Shown: positions 44,155 to 53,818 of the stretch, in pieces
How the letters are laid out: every line of letters begins with the position of its first letter
Position numbering within the stretch: position 1 is the stretch's first letter
Source of the DNA: a bacterium
Lineage (GTDB): Bacteria > Armatimonadota > UBA5829
Assembly: GCA_021373255.1 (NCBI GenBank)
Contig: JAJFTD010000047.1
Location: forward strand, 1-62,929
DNA length: 62,929 nt
Direction: 5' to 3'
Made by a program: the position numbers and the translations under genes
The notes under the pieces: generated by a model
Database searches by the model: none
The model's input: only the letters and a program-made list of their open reading frames with translations
What the model was told of the DNA's origin: nothing

Positions 44155-46065
44155 TTGAGCATTGGTAGACGTATATTCATCCTCGCAGCGTTGATCATCG
44201 GCCTTGCGGCTTCGTTTTATGTTGCTGGGCAAAGGGCCCGCGTGGAGTCAAGGAACAAGGCCGTCCAAATGGTCCTGGATTATGGCGAGATGCAGGGCAT
44301 TGCCGCATCTACCGGGAACAGCGTGGTTGATGTGATGCGCAAGTTCAAGGACGCGGGCGCGACGAGTGTGGCGATTGATGAAGAAACAGTCGGAAGTGCC
44401 ATTGATGATAGGCTGATTATACCTGTTTCTGACCGCAAGTTCGCAATACCGGGCAACGGAGCTGTGCAGCTTACTGCAGAGTTGCTAAAGGCTGTGCCGA
44501 ATCTCCGAGGCAAGATCACCGCGATTCCCCTCCCTGCAAAACCAAAAGGAAGCCCCGACAGCCAGTTCAGCTATATAATGCTGCGTGATAGCATACCGAC
44601 AGCGTATATCAACCAGCTTCCAATCGGGCTTCCGGCAGATGCTGTAAAGGCGGCGCGTAATGCAGGGCTCGAACCTGTTGCAAGACTACTTAACTATACA
44701 GGTGCAAGCCTGCGCTCCATTGGTGCAATTTTCCATGATGTAAAGACGCTTGGTGTGGAGAAAATTATCTTCCAGGGAGACCAGGTGCTCGGGTTTAAGG
44801 GTGCGGTGAAGGCCAGTGGAAGACTGTTGGCTAAAAACGATCTGGACTTCGGGCGCGTAGAGTTTTCAAAGCAAAAGGGTGAGTTCACCCTGGCGCAAAA
44901 GACCCCTGCCAACCAGATCATAGTCCACAGCATCACCCAGGCTGAGATGCCGACGCTTGATGAACCGAGCATCGTTGACAGATTCCAAAAAGCAGTGCGT
45001 GAGCGCGGCGTCAGAATCATATATGTCAGGATGTATGACACTGCATCCAGCAATGTGTTGGTAGATAATTTTGATTACGTGCGAGCTATTGGTCGCGCAG
45101 TTGAGAAGGCGGGCTATACGCTCACTTCCGCTCACCCATCTGAAGAGATCGCTATCTCCAGGGGTGTGCGTGCAATTGTAGGCGCGGGAGTTGCTGCAGG
45201 AGCGTTACTTCTTATTCTGGCGCTGGTGGATCTCAGCACGATTGGGATGGTATTGTGGTCGCTCGCGCTGTTGATTGGATGCGTTGGACTGGCGTGGCTG
45301 GGAGTGACAGGACAAAAGGCAGTCGCGTTGCTGTCAGCAATGGTATTCCCCACCTTTGCTGCAGTGAACGCCACTCGCAATACGCCCGATCTGCCAAAAC
45401 CCACTCCTCTGCCTGTAATGCGCACGCTGGGTCGATTCGTCGTAGCTGTGGCTACTGTTGCTGCTGGGGGCATGCTGATAGTTGGGCTGCTCAGCCAGAG
45501 AACGTTTATGCTTCGCATTGACCAGTTCGCCGGGGTGAAGATGGCACACCTGATGCCTGTGCTGGTGTTGGCTGTGCTCTACGGTGCAAGGACGGCATGG
45601 TCCAGCGCGGCATGGGATGTTCAGAAGGCAAGGTTCACCAAGCGGATCAGAGAGATATCATCTAACCCAATACTGCTCTGGCAGGCGTTGGGGATGGTGT
45701 TTGTGCTGGCGGTGGTCGCGGTGATGGTAGCCAGGTCGGGCAACGACTCCGGCGTTGGCGTAAGTCCACTGGAGCTCAAGTTCAGGTCGATATTGGACAA
45801 AGTGCTCTATGTAAGACCCCGGACAAAAGAATTTCTTATCGGTTACCCGGCGTTGATACTCGGAATCGCATCGGCATTGAGAGGCAGGCGCACGTGGGCT
45901 GCGCCGCTTATGGTTATCGGTTCAATCGGGCTGGTTTCCGCACTTAATACGTTCTGTCACATCCACACACCTCTGGCTCTGAGCGTACTCAGGGTCGTGA
46001 ATGGAGCTGTGGTCGGTGGATTGCTGGGAACGGTGCTGCTGTTGATCGCCAGGCGTCGTGGCTGA
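44155..46065 (+). CDS. DUF5693 family membrane protein
   Basis: A 636-residue protein with an N-terminal membrane helix (residues 6-26), a soluble domain of about 300 residues (starting GEMQGIAASTGNSVVDVMRKFKDAG over residues 43-67) and then about eight to nine membrane helices to the C-terminus. Members of DUF5693 commonly lie directly before csaB, as here, and the genes overlap or abut. Function is unknown; a part in wall-polymer assembly is inferred from that linkage. The start is TTG at 44155 with AAGGAGGG five bases upstream. Confidence 0.8.
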   Translation: MSIGRRIFILAALIIGLAASFYVAGQRARVESRNKAVQMVLDYGEMQGIAASTGNSVVDVMRKFKDAGATSVAIDEETVGSAIDDRLIIPVSDRKFAIPGNGAVQLTAELLKAVPNLRGKITAIPLPAKPKGSPDSQFSYIMLRDSIPTAYINQLPIGLPADAVKAARNAGLEPVARLLNYTGASLRSIGAIFHDVKTLGVEKIIFQGDQVLGFKGAVKASGRLLAKNDLDFGRVEFSKQKGEFTLAQKTPANQIIVHSITQAEMPTLDEPSIVDRFQKAVRERGVRIIYVRMYDTASSNVLVDNFDYVRAIGRAVEKAGYTLTSAHPSEEIAISRGVRAIVGAGVAAGALLLILALVDLSTIGMVLWSLALLIGCVGLAWLGVTGQKAVALLSAMVFPTFAAVNATRNTPDLPKPTPLPVMRTLGRFVVAVATVAAGGMLIVGLLSQRTFMLRIDQFAGVKMAHLMPVLVLAVLYGARTAWSSAAWDVQKARFTKRIREISSNPILLWQALGMVFVLAVVAVMVARSGNDSGVGVSPLELKFRSILDKVLYVRPRTKEFLIGYPALILGIASALRGRRTWAAPLMVIGSIGLVSALNTFCHIHTPLALSVLRVVNGAVVGGLLGTVLLLIARRRG

Positions 46066-46069
46066 TATT

Positions 46070-47158
46070 ATGCGCAAACGGATTGTTCTCTCGGGATATT
46101 ATGGGTTCGGCAACACCGGCGATGAGGCTGTGCTGGCTGGTATACTTGCCACGTTCGAGCAGATCGGGCTTGACGCGGAGGTGACTGTGCTCTCCGCTGA
46201 TCCCGCACGCACTATGGCCCAACACCCTGGGGTCAAGGCAGTGCATCGCTACAAGCCCGCTCAACTGCTGTGTGCAATCGCCGGAGCGGATTTGTTTATC
46301 AGCGGCGGTGGAAGTCTTCTGCAGGACGCCACGAGCGCACGCTCGGCGCAGTATTATCTGTTCATCATCCGGCTTGCGCGGTTGCTCAGGCGCAAGACTA
46401 TGATCTATGCTCAAGGGATCGGGCCGATCAACAGAGATAGCATCCGCAAGTCCGTAGCCAGCGTCATCAACGGCATGGACATAATCACTGTGCGCGATCC
46501 CGACTCCAAGACATTATTAGAAGACATAGGTGTCCACAAGCCGGTGGAGGTAGTCGCAGACCCCGCGTTTCTTGTAAAACCAGACCTTGATGCTGCTGAT
46601 CGAGTGCTTGTTGATTATGGCGTCAAGGGCAAGGATATAATCACTGTGTGCCTGCGGTCTTGGGGCGAGGACTCTGAGTGGCTACCAGCCGCTGCTGAAG
46701 GCATCAGGGCTGCGTGTGAGGAAATCGGTGCAGTGCCGGTGATGGTGCCTATGCAGGAGCCTGATGATGTCGCTGTTTCGCAGTCCGTCACAGGAGGCGT
46801 GGTGCTTCGTGGCTTAGATGATGTGAGAGTCGTCAAAGGAGTGATCGCACGGAGCCGGCTTGTGGTGGGGATGAGACTGCACTCACTTATTTTCGCAGCC
46901 AGTGAGGCGACGCCTTTTGTCCCACTGGTTTATGACCCCAAAGTAGCATCGTTCGCTTCGATTGCCGGCGAAGACGGCTTGCGTGTGCCGGACCTGCACT
47001 CGCTCTCGGCTGAGTCAGTCAAAAGTGCCATTGCGCAGATATGGGCTCGACGGGACGATATAGCAAACCGGATAAAAGAAAAAGCACCTGCGCTCATAGA
47101 AGCAGCTACAATACCAGCCAAGCAGGCTGCACATCTTTTGGGTTTCCAGGACACTTGA
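46070..47158 (+). CDS. csaB: CsaB-type polysaccharide pyruvyl transferase
   Basis: A 362-residue pyruvyl transferase: IVLSGYYGFGNTGDEAVLAGI at the N-terminus is split over the first 25 residues and is typical, as are FISGGGSLLQDATS, YAQGIGPI and VGMRLHSLIFAA. CsaB proteins ketal-pyruvylate secondary wall polysaccharides, which then bind SLH-domain proteins. A GTG at 46058 overlapping the previous stop codon is an alternative start; the ATG at 46070 is preferred because it matches the family N-terminus. Confidence 0.9.
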   Translation: MRKRIVLSGYYGFGNTGDEAVLAGILATFEQIGLDAEVTVLSADPARTMAQHPGVKAVHRYKPAQLLCAIAGADLFISGGGSLLQDATSARSAQYYLFIIRLARLLRRKTMIYAQGIGPINRDSIRKSVASVINGMDIITVRDPDSKTLLEDIGVHKPVEVVADPAFLVKPDLDAADRVLVDYGVKGKDIITVCLRSWGEDSEWLPAAAEGIRAACEEIGAVPVMVPMQEPDDVAVSQSVTGGVVLRGLDDVRVVKGVIARSRLVVGMRLHSLIFAASEATPFVPLVYDPKVASFASIAGEDGLRVPDLHSLSAESVKSAIAQIWARRDDIANRIKEKAPALIEAATIPAKQAAHLLGFQDT

Positions 47159-47267
47159 GATTATGGGATTTATTTCCATTCAACTACATGAACTGTTATT
47201 TGACTAAGGAACATTAACGAGAAAAGCTCGGTCAAAAACAAGTAGAACTACAGGTTTGTTTGTGTAC

Positions 47268-47297
47268 TTGCCGATTAGTGGCAAGGTCGGGTATAAT
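47268..47297 (+). promoter_or_regulatory. Promoter of the lipoprotein gene
   Basis: TTGCCG (47268-47273), an 18-base spacer and consensus TATAAT (47292-47297). The transcript would begin near 47304, about 33 bases before the ATG, with a GAGGAG ribosome site. Confidence 0.65.
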
Positions 47298-47336
47298 TGT
47301 CCAGGTCATCCTGGCAGCACTGAGGAGAAGTTGGTA

Positions 47337-48272
47337 ATGAGAAGATTCTTCGCGCATCTCTCGATCGTGGCGCTTGCAGCTACAGTCACTTTGGCTGGCT
47401 GTGGCGGTGGTGGCGGTGGAAGCAGTTCCGGTGGAAGCAATTCCGGCGGCAACAATCCACCTCCAGTTGATACGACACAGCGTACGATCACTGGTACAGT
47501 AGTAAACGACGATACGGGCTCACCCGGTGTTGCAGGCGTTACAGTCTCGATGACCGGGGATACGGTCAGTGTGATCGATATAACCGACGCCAGTGGCAAG
47601 TTCGAGTTGAAGATGCCTGCAGGGAGCACAGAAGTGCCACCGTATCTGGAGGTAGACACATCTGCGGCTGGATCGGGTTACTCCAAGACATACGGCATAT
47701 CCTACAGAAGTCAAAGATATCTAGCTTCGCAAGTTGATATACCTGTTGACGTGCGAAACGGTGTGACGAATGACATTGGAACAATAACTGTTGTCCATTC
47801 TGAAGATAGTGATACCCCGCCTGCGCCAGCTTATCGCGTATGTAACACAGTTATCACTGGGCGTATCGTGCGGTCTGATACCAGCGCGGGAATTTCGGGC
47901 GTAAGCGTTACATTCGGCGCTAACCCGTCTAGAACAGTAACAACCGGTAAGTATGGTTATTTCGCCATTGATCTCGGATACGACGTGCCGGTTCTGCCAG
48001 TACTCGGCGGTTTACAAACGTTCTCTATCGATACATCAACCGCCAGCAGCACAACATATCCCCGTACCAGATCAGTATGGTATGGAGGCACGGTATCATT
48101 ACAGAGCGCTGTACCTATTCCGGTTCAGGTGCAAACGGATATGGATAATACCGATCTCGGCACTATCAGTATTATTATGACTTCGTCCAGTGGTGGCGAC
48201 TCCGGTGGTGATGATGGTGGTGATGATGGTGGTGGTGATGGTGTGATCCCACCCCCGGATTGGCCTTTCTAG
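47337..48272 (+). CDS. Lipoprotein with carboxypeptidase-regulatory-like repeats
   Basis: A 311-residue secreted lipoprotein: signal peptide RRFFAHLSIVALAATVTLAG with lipobox LAGC near residue 22, followed by a Gly/Ser/Asn linker and two tandem beta-sandwich units (TGTVVNDDTGSPGVAGVTVS and TGRIVRSDTSAGISGVSVT), each starting with the same G-x-V pattern. The C-terminus is Gly/Asp-rich (GGDDGGDDGGGDG). Such domains bind or present surface polymers; function unknown. An upstream ATG-like frame reaches 47256, but the lipobox and promoter place the start at 47337. Confidence 0.75.
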   Translation: MRRFFAHLSIVALAATVTLAGCGGGGGGSSSGGSNSGGNNPPPVDTTQRTITGTVVNDDTGSPGVAGVTVSMTGDTVSVIDITDASGKFELKMPAGSTEVPPYLEVDTSAAGSGYSKTYGISYRSQRYLASQVDIPVDVRNGVTNDIGTITVVHSEDSDTPPAPAYRVCNTVITGRIVRSDTSAGISGVSVTFGANPSRTVTTGKYGYFAIDLGYDVPVLPVLGGLQTFSIDTSTASSTTYPRTRSVWYGGTVSLQSAVPIPVQVQTDMDNTDLGTISIIMTSSSGGDSGGDDGGDDGGGDGVIPPPDWPF

Positions 48273-48288
48273 AAAAAACAAAACACAT

Positions 48289-48322
48289 CTCCCCCGGGCT
48301 AAATCCGCCTGGGGGAGTTTTT
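48289..48322 (+). terminator. Intrinsic terminator after the lipoprotein gene
   Basis: CTCCCCC (48289-48295) pairs with GGGGGAG (48311-48317), followed by TTTTT. It ends a few bases before the start of the lptC-like gene. Confidence 0.85.
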
Positions 48323-48326
48323 GCGT

Positions 48327-48932
48327 ATGCGACATAACAGGATTCCAAAGTACTTCGTGCTTGCCGCAGTGGCAGCCGCAATACTCATCGCCAGCGTGAT
48401 AGCGTTCCAACGCTACCTGCCGTATAGCCCACGCACGCTTAACCCCACACGTCCCCCTGCTGTTGTGCTTGCTATGGAGGACGTTTACATGGTCGGGCTC
48501 GGACACCAGGGGAAACTTTGGAGCGCGCAAGCAGATAAGGTGGAGATTGGCCGCGGACGTGGAACCGCCAAGCTCACAAATATCCACGACGGCAAGATCC
48601 TCGAAGGCGGCAAGCCCGTGCTCAATATCCGTGCCCACAGCGCAATGTTCGATACCTACCGAAAAGACCTGATGCTATATGGCGGAGTGCGGATCGACGG
48701 TATGGACGGCCAGCAGTTAACTGGCAAGGGCGCTACTTGGAACTCTTCCACAGGGACACTGCGTAGCATTGGACAGGTAACATTCAAGAGTAAAGAGAGC
48801 AATGTAACAACAGATAAGCTCCTTGTGGATGTCCGCAATAAGGAGCTGAGTATGTGGAAAGTACGGATGGAAATAAGTGTGCCTGAACTCGAGGGGCGGT
48901 TGAATCGGGAGGCTGGTCATAATGCGCAATAA
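48327..48932 (+). CDS. LptC-like LPS transport protein
   Basis: A 201-residue bitopic protein with an N-terminal helix (FVLAAVAAAILIASVIAFQ) and a periplasmic OstA/LptC-type beta-jellyroll (ADKVEIGRGRGTAKLTNIHDG). LptC relays lipopolysaccharide from the LptB2FG transporter to LptA. Identity to known LptC is low, so the call relies on fold pattern, size and the adjacent lptA-like gene, which it overlaps by 11 bases. The start is ATG at 48327 right after the terminator, so its own promoter must lie in or before that hairpin, or read-through occurs. Confidence 0.7.
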   Translation: MRHNRIPKYFVLAAVAAAILIASVIAFQRYLPYSPRTLNPTRPPAVVLAMEDVYMVGLGHQGKLWSAQADKVEIGRGRGTAKLTNIHDGKILEGGKPVLNIRAHSAMFDTYRKDLMLYGGVRIDGMDGQQLTGKGATWNSSTGTLRSIGQVTFKSKESNVTTDKLLVDVRNKELSMWKVRMEISVPELEGRLNREAGHNAQ

Positions 48933-49677
48933 GATTACGGCGGTGCTCGGGGCTGTGACTGTACTGGTTATGGCAATTTCGTTTGCTAATGTTTCTGCAC
49001 AACAGGCGCCTAAAACGGCTACTGCAAAGGCAGCCAAGCAAAAGGACACAGTGATCGGCAAGGCCGACATGTTGAAAAGTCACTGGGGCGACAACAAGAC
49101 CACGCTCATGAAAGGTAATGTGTCGTTCACCCACGGAGACACCGTGATTGCATCCGATCAGGTAGAATATGACGAGACCTCAAAGTCCGCTGTATCTCCC
49201 GGAGCCCTCACCATTACTGATCCCGAGTGCGATATCAGTGGAGATAAGGGCTCGGCGTATTTCAAGAAAAAGTTGAGCATAGTGGAGGGCAACGTGGTTA
49301 TGCACGTAAAGCCCAAGCTCACGGAGCAAGAGAAATCTGCCCAGAAAGACAAAGACTCCAAGGATGTCAAGGCCAAGCTCAAAGAGCCAACAATGATCAC
49401 CTGCAAGCGCCTTGAATATCTTTACAAAGACAAAGTCGCCACAGCTATAGGTGGAGTTTTCTTCAAACAACCCAAGCGCACCGCCAGCGCGGACAGAGCC
49501 ATCTACGATGAAAAAGACGAACTCCTGACACTCATCGGCAACGTCAAAGGCACTGATGAGGAAGGCCAAACATTCGCCGCACCCGAGAAAGTAGTCATCT
49601 CTCTCAAGAAAGGTGACGAGTGGATGGAAGCACCCCATGCCAACGCTACATTCAAGATTGATCTGGATGAAGAGTGA
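48922..49677 (+). CDS. LptA/OstA-like periplasmic LPS transport protein
   Basis: A 251-residue periplasmic protein with a signal peptide (cleavage after VSA near residue 27) and an OstA beta-jellyroll: LKSHWGDNKTTLMKGNVSFTH and SADRAIYDEKDELLTLIGNVKG are the typical repeated strands. It would form the LptA bridge across the periplasm. A Lys-rich insertion (SAQKDKDSKDVKAKLKEP) occurs in the middle and is not standard. It shares a transcript with the lptC-like gene. Confidence 0.75.
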   Translation: MRNKITAVLGAVTVLVMAISFANVSAQQAPKTATAKAAKQKDTVIGKADMLKSHWGDNKTTLMKGNVSFTHGDTVIASDQVEYDETSKSAVSPGALTITDPECDISGDKGSAYFKKKLSIVEGNVVMHVKPKLTEQEKSAQKDKDSKDVKAKLKEPTMITCKRLEYLYKDKVATAIGGVFFKQPKRTASADRAIYDEKDELLTLIGNVKGTDEEGQTFAAPEKVVISLKKGDEWMEAPHANATFKIDLDEE

Positions 49678-49679
49678 AA

Positions 49680-49717
49680 AAACACAGCGCCATCCGAGAT
49701 CGGATAACGCTGTGTTT
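49680..49717. terminator. Bidirectional terminator between convergent genes
   Basis: AAACACAGCG (49680-49689) with CGCTGTGTTT (49708-49717), enclosing a second stem ATCCGA/TCGGAT. It sits between lptA and the giant surface-protein gene and can serve both strands. Confidence 0.75.
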
Positions 49718-49743
49718 GATTGAAGATATACCAGATATATCGA

Positions 49744-52700
49744 TTATCTGGAAGTCTTGAATGCGTAGAGCTTCCCACCATCAGCGCGTGTGGTGATGAA
49801 CACCCATCTACTATTATCTACGCCTGTGTTATAGGTGATTGCTGGACTTGAGCATATATGTCCGGGAGTTTGGATCGTGTTATCATAGTATCCATCCAAT
49901 ATTATCGGCGTTAAGTCATCGGCATTTAAAGCATAAAAGTGTCCATTATCATTACCCGTATAGACAATGCCACCAGTAGTATGTGCCGCTGAGCCTACGA
50001 AAAAATTTGTTATCGTAGGTGGTGTAGGTGAACCTGGCATAGAAAAAATAAATTTATGACTAAAAACAGCCAGCTGATCAAGATATTCTCCTGTAGCATT
50101 AGCATCCAGTTTAAAGAACTCATGCCCAGTATCAACACCAGCATAGGCAAAGTCATACGCAAGACTGACGCATGCACGTGTCTCTTGGCCACTATCATCA
50201 CCAACTTGCCAACTCGTTACTTCTTCAAAAGGCTCAATTTGTACCCGCCGGATATTTTTTCCATAAAATACGCTAACTCCAACATAAGCATAATTTCCAG
50301 ACACACTTGGTGAGGATTCCACACAGCCACCCATAAAGAGCTGATCACCACTTCCTGGACTCACGAGACTCCCATCTGCATTTATTGCTAGTCTATACAG
50401 CCACCCATCGTCACAACCGATAAGCAGATAGGTATTCGAGCCAACCGTAGCAATTGCGGGAGACGATGCGCCACAGATATTCTGTTGGTCGACATCGGTT
50501 ACCCCGTTTCCATAGTCTCCATGGCCGGATTGTTCAATGGGCAGCACGATAGGGTTACCAATAGGCGTACCATTTACATCTGCAGTAAAGGCATACACTT
50601 TGGATGCTTCATTCGTGATATAGACTACGCCATTGTGCACAATCGGAGAGGATAAGATTTTGCTGCTTGCCGGTGTGGCGCTTCGATCTGTAGTCTCTCG
50701 TGCCCATACCTGAGAACCGTCGGACAAGTTGAGACAGTAAAGATATCCGTTAGCCGTACCGACATAAACTCTACCGTCTAAAATGCATGGAGTTGAAGCA
50801 ACCCCTCCCATTGAAGGATTATACGTTACCTGAGACCAGACAGACTGTCCTTTATTAGCCCCATCAATATAAAATGCCTTTACACTTCCTGTAGATGACA
50901 AATAATCACCACTATTGTCCCATGTGCCTACAACCACCTTGTTTCCTACAGCAACCGGACTTGAATCAATAAATGGATGTTCGAATATGAAGGTATCAGT
51001 GCCGGTAACGGTCCAACCAGGATTGGGATGACAGGCGTTACCAACAAACCACTGAGTATCAGCATGGTTCCTAGCATATGTACAAGTTGGCACATCAGCA
51101 ACCCACTCAGGATCTGCCAACGTCTCACTAGAAATGTCCCAAGTCTTGCTCATACCTGTATGCCGTTCATCGTGCATATACATCGGCCAGTCATCAGCTG
51201 CTGTGTCGAAGAACCATACATCAAGCGTTTGCGTCACCCGAGTTGCACTGGACCAGTATTCATATGCCGTTATTGTTACCTTGCCCTCTGAGGAACGTGT
51301 AATGACAGCCGTAGCATTACCTGAGCTATCGGTACGAGCATAACCCAATGTTGGTGAAACCAAGTTTCCGCCGGTCTGGGAGAAATATACACTCCTGTTT
51401 GCGATATTGTTACCCGAAGAATCTTTGATATTAGCAGTAACCGTTACACACTCATTCTGCCCGATTTTACCCGCTTTAGGGTCAGCCGTAAGAGTCATGG
51501 TATCTATAGGTATGGCAGCATTTGTGTATTCATGCGCTCCAGTATCAACCTGTGCATCACCAGGTATAATATCAACTTTTCGCAGCTGTCCGTCGATATC
51601 GGTCCAAGATGTGCCTACTATAACATCGTTGCCCATATCTATACAGGAAGAATCAGATGTCAAGTGATAGCCATCCAAGTCAAAGCCAGGATCATTAAAG
51701 ATTGTATCGATAGTGCCATTAGCTGGCGTTATGTTATAGTCTGTGGAATTGTTATAGAAGCAGTTTCGATAGGAGTAGTAGGGGTATCCAGAAGAGACAT
51801 ATAGACCATATCCGATGCCAGTGTTATTGGCAATAATATTGTTGTATAAACCTACTGGAACAGAAGAAGGATTTACGTATATTGTACAAGCAGTTCCTCC
51901 ACCAAGGCCGCCGATATTATTTACAACAGTATTATTGGCGAATATTGAGGAAGACGAGAATGCACCTATATATACTCCACCAGCAGTACTTCTGGAAGTA
52001 TTGTCCTTAATGACATTACAATATATCTTATTAGTAGAACTAGAATACGCTCCAGTATAAATACCGCCGCCACAGCCTACAGCATAGCTAGAAGAATAAC
52101 CTGCTTGATTGCCTGTTATGTTATTTCCAAATATGACGCATGTATTATCTGCGTCGTAGATTCCTCCACCACTACCCCTCCATGTTTTATTGTTGCTAAT
52201 CTCACACATTGAAATTGTGCATGAAGAACCATTAGAATAGATACCGCCGCCAAAATCCTGGCTATAAGGGGAAAATTGATCATTGACTTTATTTCCAGAT
52301 ATTACACAACCAGAAATAGAGCAGTTAACCCCCATATATATAGATATACCTCCACCATGTCTTGATGCGGTATTATTGGTCACATTGCAGTCTCTAATAT
52401 TGCATCCACTCGAAAAGATACCGCCACCTTCCCACGCTGAATTATTTGATATATCATTATTAGAAAAGTCTATATATGTACTACCGGATAAATAAACACC
52501 GCCACCACAACCATTATTAGAACCAAAAAATTTTGTATTCGAACTGATAGTATTATACCTAAAGACCAACATACCCCCAATATAGCTTGCAATATAGACT
52601 CCGCAACCTGAGCCTGAAATATTCGAAGAGATATTGTTGTGGATACAGGTTCCGTTATAGATATAAAGGCCGCCACCATTAAAAGGAGTTGAGTTGGATG

Positions 52701-53277
52701 TAATCGCACAGTATTCTATGTCCGGCGCTGAGCTTGAGTCTGCGTATATACCGCCGCCATAGTCAGCAGCATTGTTGCGAATATTGCAATGGCTAATAGT
52801 CGGTGATGCATTCGTACAATAAATACCTCCACCGTATCTATTACTAGTAACCAGCCTGCCAAAGCCGTCTCTAATAGTACAGTATTCGATAACGGCTGAT
52901 CTGTTTATACCACTTGGAACATACACAACACAATCATTCTTATTGAGCCCTGAGATGGTCGTGATAATGCTTGGATTATCGCCGAGATCACGATCTTCTC
53001 CGATTCCTGTATATCCACCCTTAATAGACACGCCATTTTTGAGTGCAATCTTTTGATTGTAAACTGTACTACCATCAGAGTAACCTTGAATCCAAACCTC
53101 ATCTCCAGATGATGAATAATCTATAGCTGTCTGAATATTGCTATACGCATTACTCCAGCTATCGCCATCATCACTATCAGTGCCTGGCCCGTTAACAGAA
53201 ACCCGACGCACAGCCGCTTGACAAGAAGTTACCAACACAACAAGACAAATCATTATAAGACTTATATGACGTTTCAT
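49744..53277 (-). CDS. Giant secreted beta-helix / Big_1 / beta-propeller protein
   Basis: A 1177-residue exported protein. The signal sequence ends in VTSC, a plausible lipobox (C near residue 19). Residues 30-590 form a right-handed parallel beta-helix, with many short GGGIY and NNT-type turns (residues 150-480). Residues 592-690 look like a bacterial Ig-like (Big_1) domain (VTVTANIKDSSGNNIANRSV). From about 696 to the end is a PQQ-like seven-bladed propeller (WPMYMHDERHTGMS, GNKVVVGTWDNS, YVGTANGYLYCLN). Function is unknown; an adhesive or polysaccharide-binding surface role is a guess. The gene is AT-richer than its neighbours. An extended -10 box (TGCTATAAT, near 53505 on the minus strand) would give a 220-base leader. 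Confidence 0.75.
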   Translation of the reverse strand: MKRHISLIMICLVVLVTSCQAAVRRVSVNGPGTDSDDGDSWSNAYSNIQTAIDYSSSGDEVWIQGYSDGSTVYNQKIALKNGVSIKGGYTGIGEDRDLGDNPSIITTISGLNKNDCVVYVPSGINRSAVIEYCTIRDGFGRLVTSNRYGGGIYCTNASPTISHCNIRNNAADYGGGIYADSSSAPDIEYCAITSNSTPFNGGGLYIYNGTCIHNNISSNISGSGCGVYIASYIGGMLVFRYNTISSNTKFFGSNNGCGGGVYLSGSTYIDFSNNDISNNSAWEGGGIFSSGCNIRDCNVTNNTASRHGGGISIYMGVNCSISGCVISGNKVNDQFSPYSQDFGGGIYSNGSSCTISMCEISNNKTWRGSGGGIYDADNTCVIFGNNITGNQAGYSSSYAVGCGGGIYTGAYSSSTNKIYCNVIKDNTSRSTAGGVYIGAFSSSSIFANNTVVNNIGGLGGGTACTIYVNPSSVPVGLYNNIIANNTGIGYGLYVSSGYPYYSYRNCFYNNSTDYNITPANGTIDTIFNDPGFDLDGYHLTSDSSCIDMGNDVIVGTSWTDIDGQLRKVDIIPGDAQVDTGAHEYTNAAIPIDTMTLTADPKAGKIGQNECVTVTANIKDSSGNNIANRSVYFSQTGGNLVSPTLGYARTDSSGNATAVITRSSEGKVTITAYEYWSSATRVTQTLDVWFFDTAADDWPMYMHDERHTGMSKTWDISSETLADPEWVADVPTCTYARNHADTQWFVGNACHPNPGWTVTGTDTFIFEHPFIDSSPVAVGNKVVVGTWDNSGDYLSSTGSVKAFYIDGANKGQSVWSQVTYNPSMGGVASTPCILDGRVYVGTANGYLYCLNLSDGSQVWARETTDRSATPASSKILSSPIVHNGVVYITNEASKVYAFTADVNGTPIGNPIVLPIEQSGHGDYGNGVTDVDQQNICGASSPAIATVGSNTYLLIGCDDGWLYRLAINADGSLVSPGSGDQLFMGGCVESSPSVSGNYAYVGVSVFYGKNIRRVQIEPFEEVTSWQVGDDSGQETRACVSLAYDFAYAGVDTGHEFFKLDANATGEYLDQLAVFSHKFIFSMPGSPTPPTITNFFVGSAAHTTGGIVYTGNDNGHFYALNADDLTPIILDGYYDNTIQTPGHICSSPAITYNTGVDNSRWVFITTRADGGKLYAFKTSR

Positions 53278-53818
53278 TTCTGTGTTACCTCCAATAAAGT
53301 ATCTGCTTGTACAGCTTTCACGATAGTGGGATCAACCCTGAGCTTTGTCATTTAACAATACTCTCAGTATTTGCCGCATTAATGTAACATAGTACGAGGA
53401 GTTCTTCCTTTTTTATTCGTAGCGATCATCCTGACTTCATTATCATTTTATGTCGCCATATTCGTACCCCCTTATTTGCTATTAAATGAATATCTGTGGA
53501 TGCATTATAGCAGAGCAAACATACAATTAGCTGTGATTATATGAGTATATATTACTTATTAACACGACACATTAAGTGCTATAATGATGATCTAGTTTGA
53601 CAAACTGCAACAAGATCATTGCCTGGTACTAAAGTGTTGGGCTACTTCTAGAGATTAACCTACATATCATGCATTTGCAGGCTTACTGTGAGGTTTGGGT
53701 AGAGGCAGGTCAAGAAAGTCCGGGCTGGGCAAATTGCTAAGAGATTGGCTTAACAATTCTAACGAGCGAGGGAATACGTGACCCTTTCAGCCACCCACAT
53801 CCCTTCCTAATTCATAAT
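53278..53818. other. 541-bp gap holding the long leader of the surface-protein gene
   Basis: The minus strand has an extended -10 TGCTATAAT at about 53513-53505 and GGAGG near 53285 next to the ATG, so much of the left half is probably a 5' leader. The right half contains AT-rich sequence. A stretch at 53708-53726 resembles the conserved AAAGTCCGGGCT block of RNase P RNA, but the rest of that RNA is missing. I see no other gene here. Confidence 0.4.

Noticed and set aside
48099-48638. 179-codon minus-strand frame across the lipoprotein end and lptC start
   Set aside because: Contains histidine/threonine-rich low complexity derived from the GGT repeats and crosses a terminator; not a gene.
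53708-53726. A piece similar to the AAAGTCCGGGCT block of bacterial RNase P RNA
   Set aside because: The complementary P4 strand and the rest of the RNA fold are absent within several hundred bases, so it is either chance or a decayed fragment.
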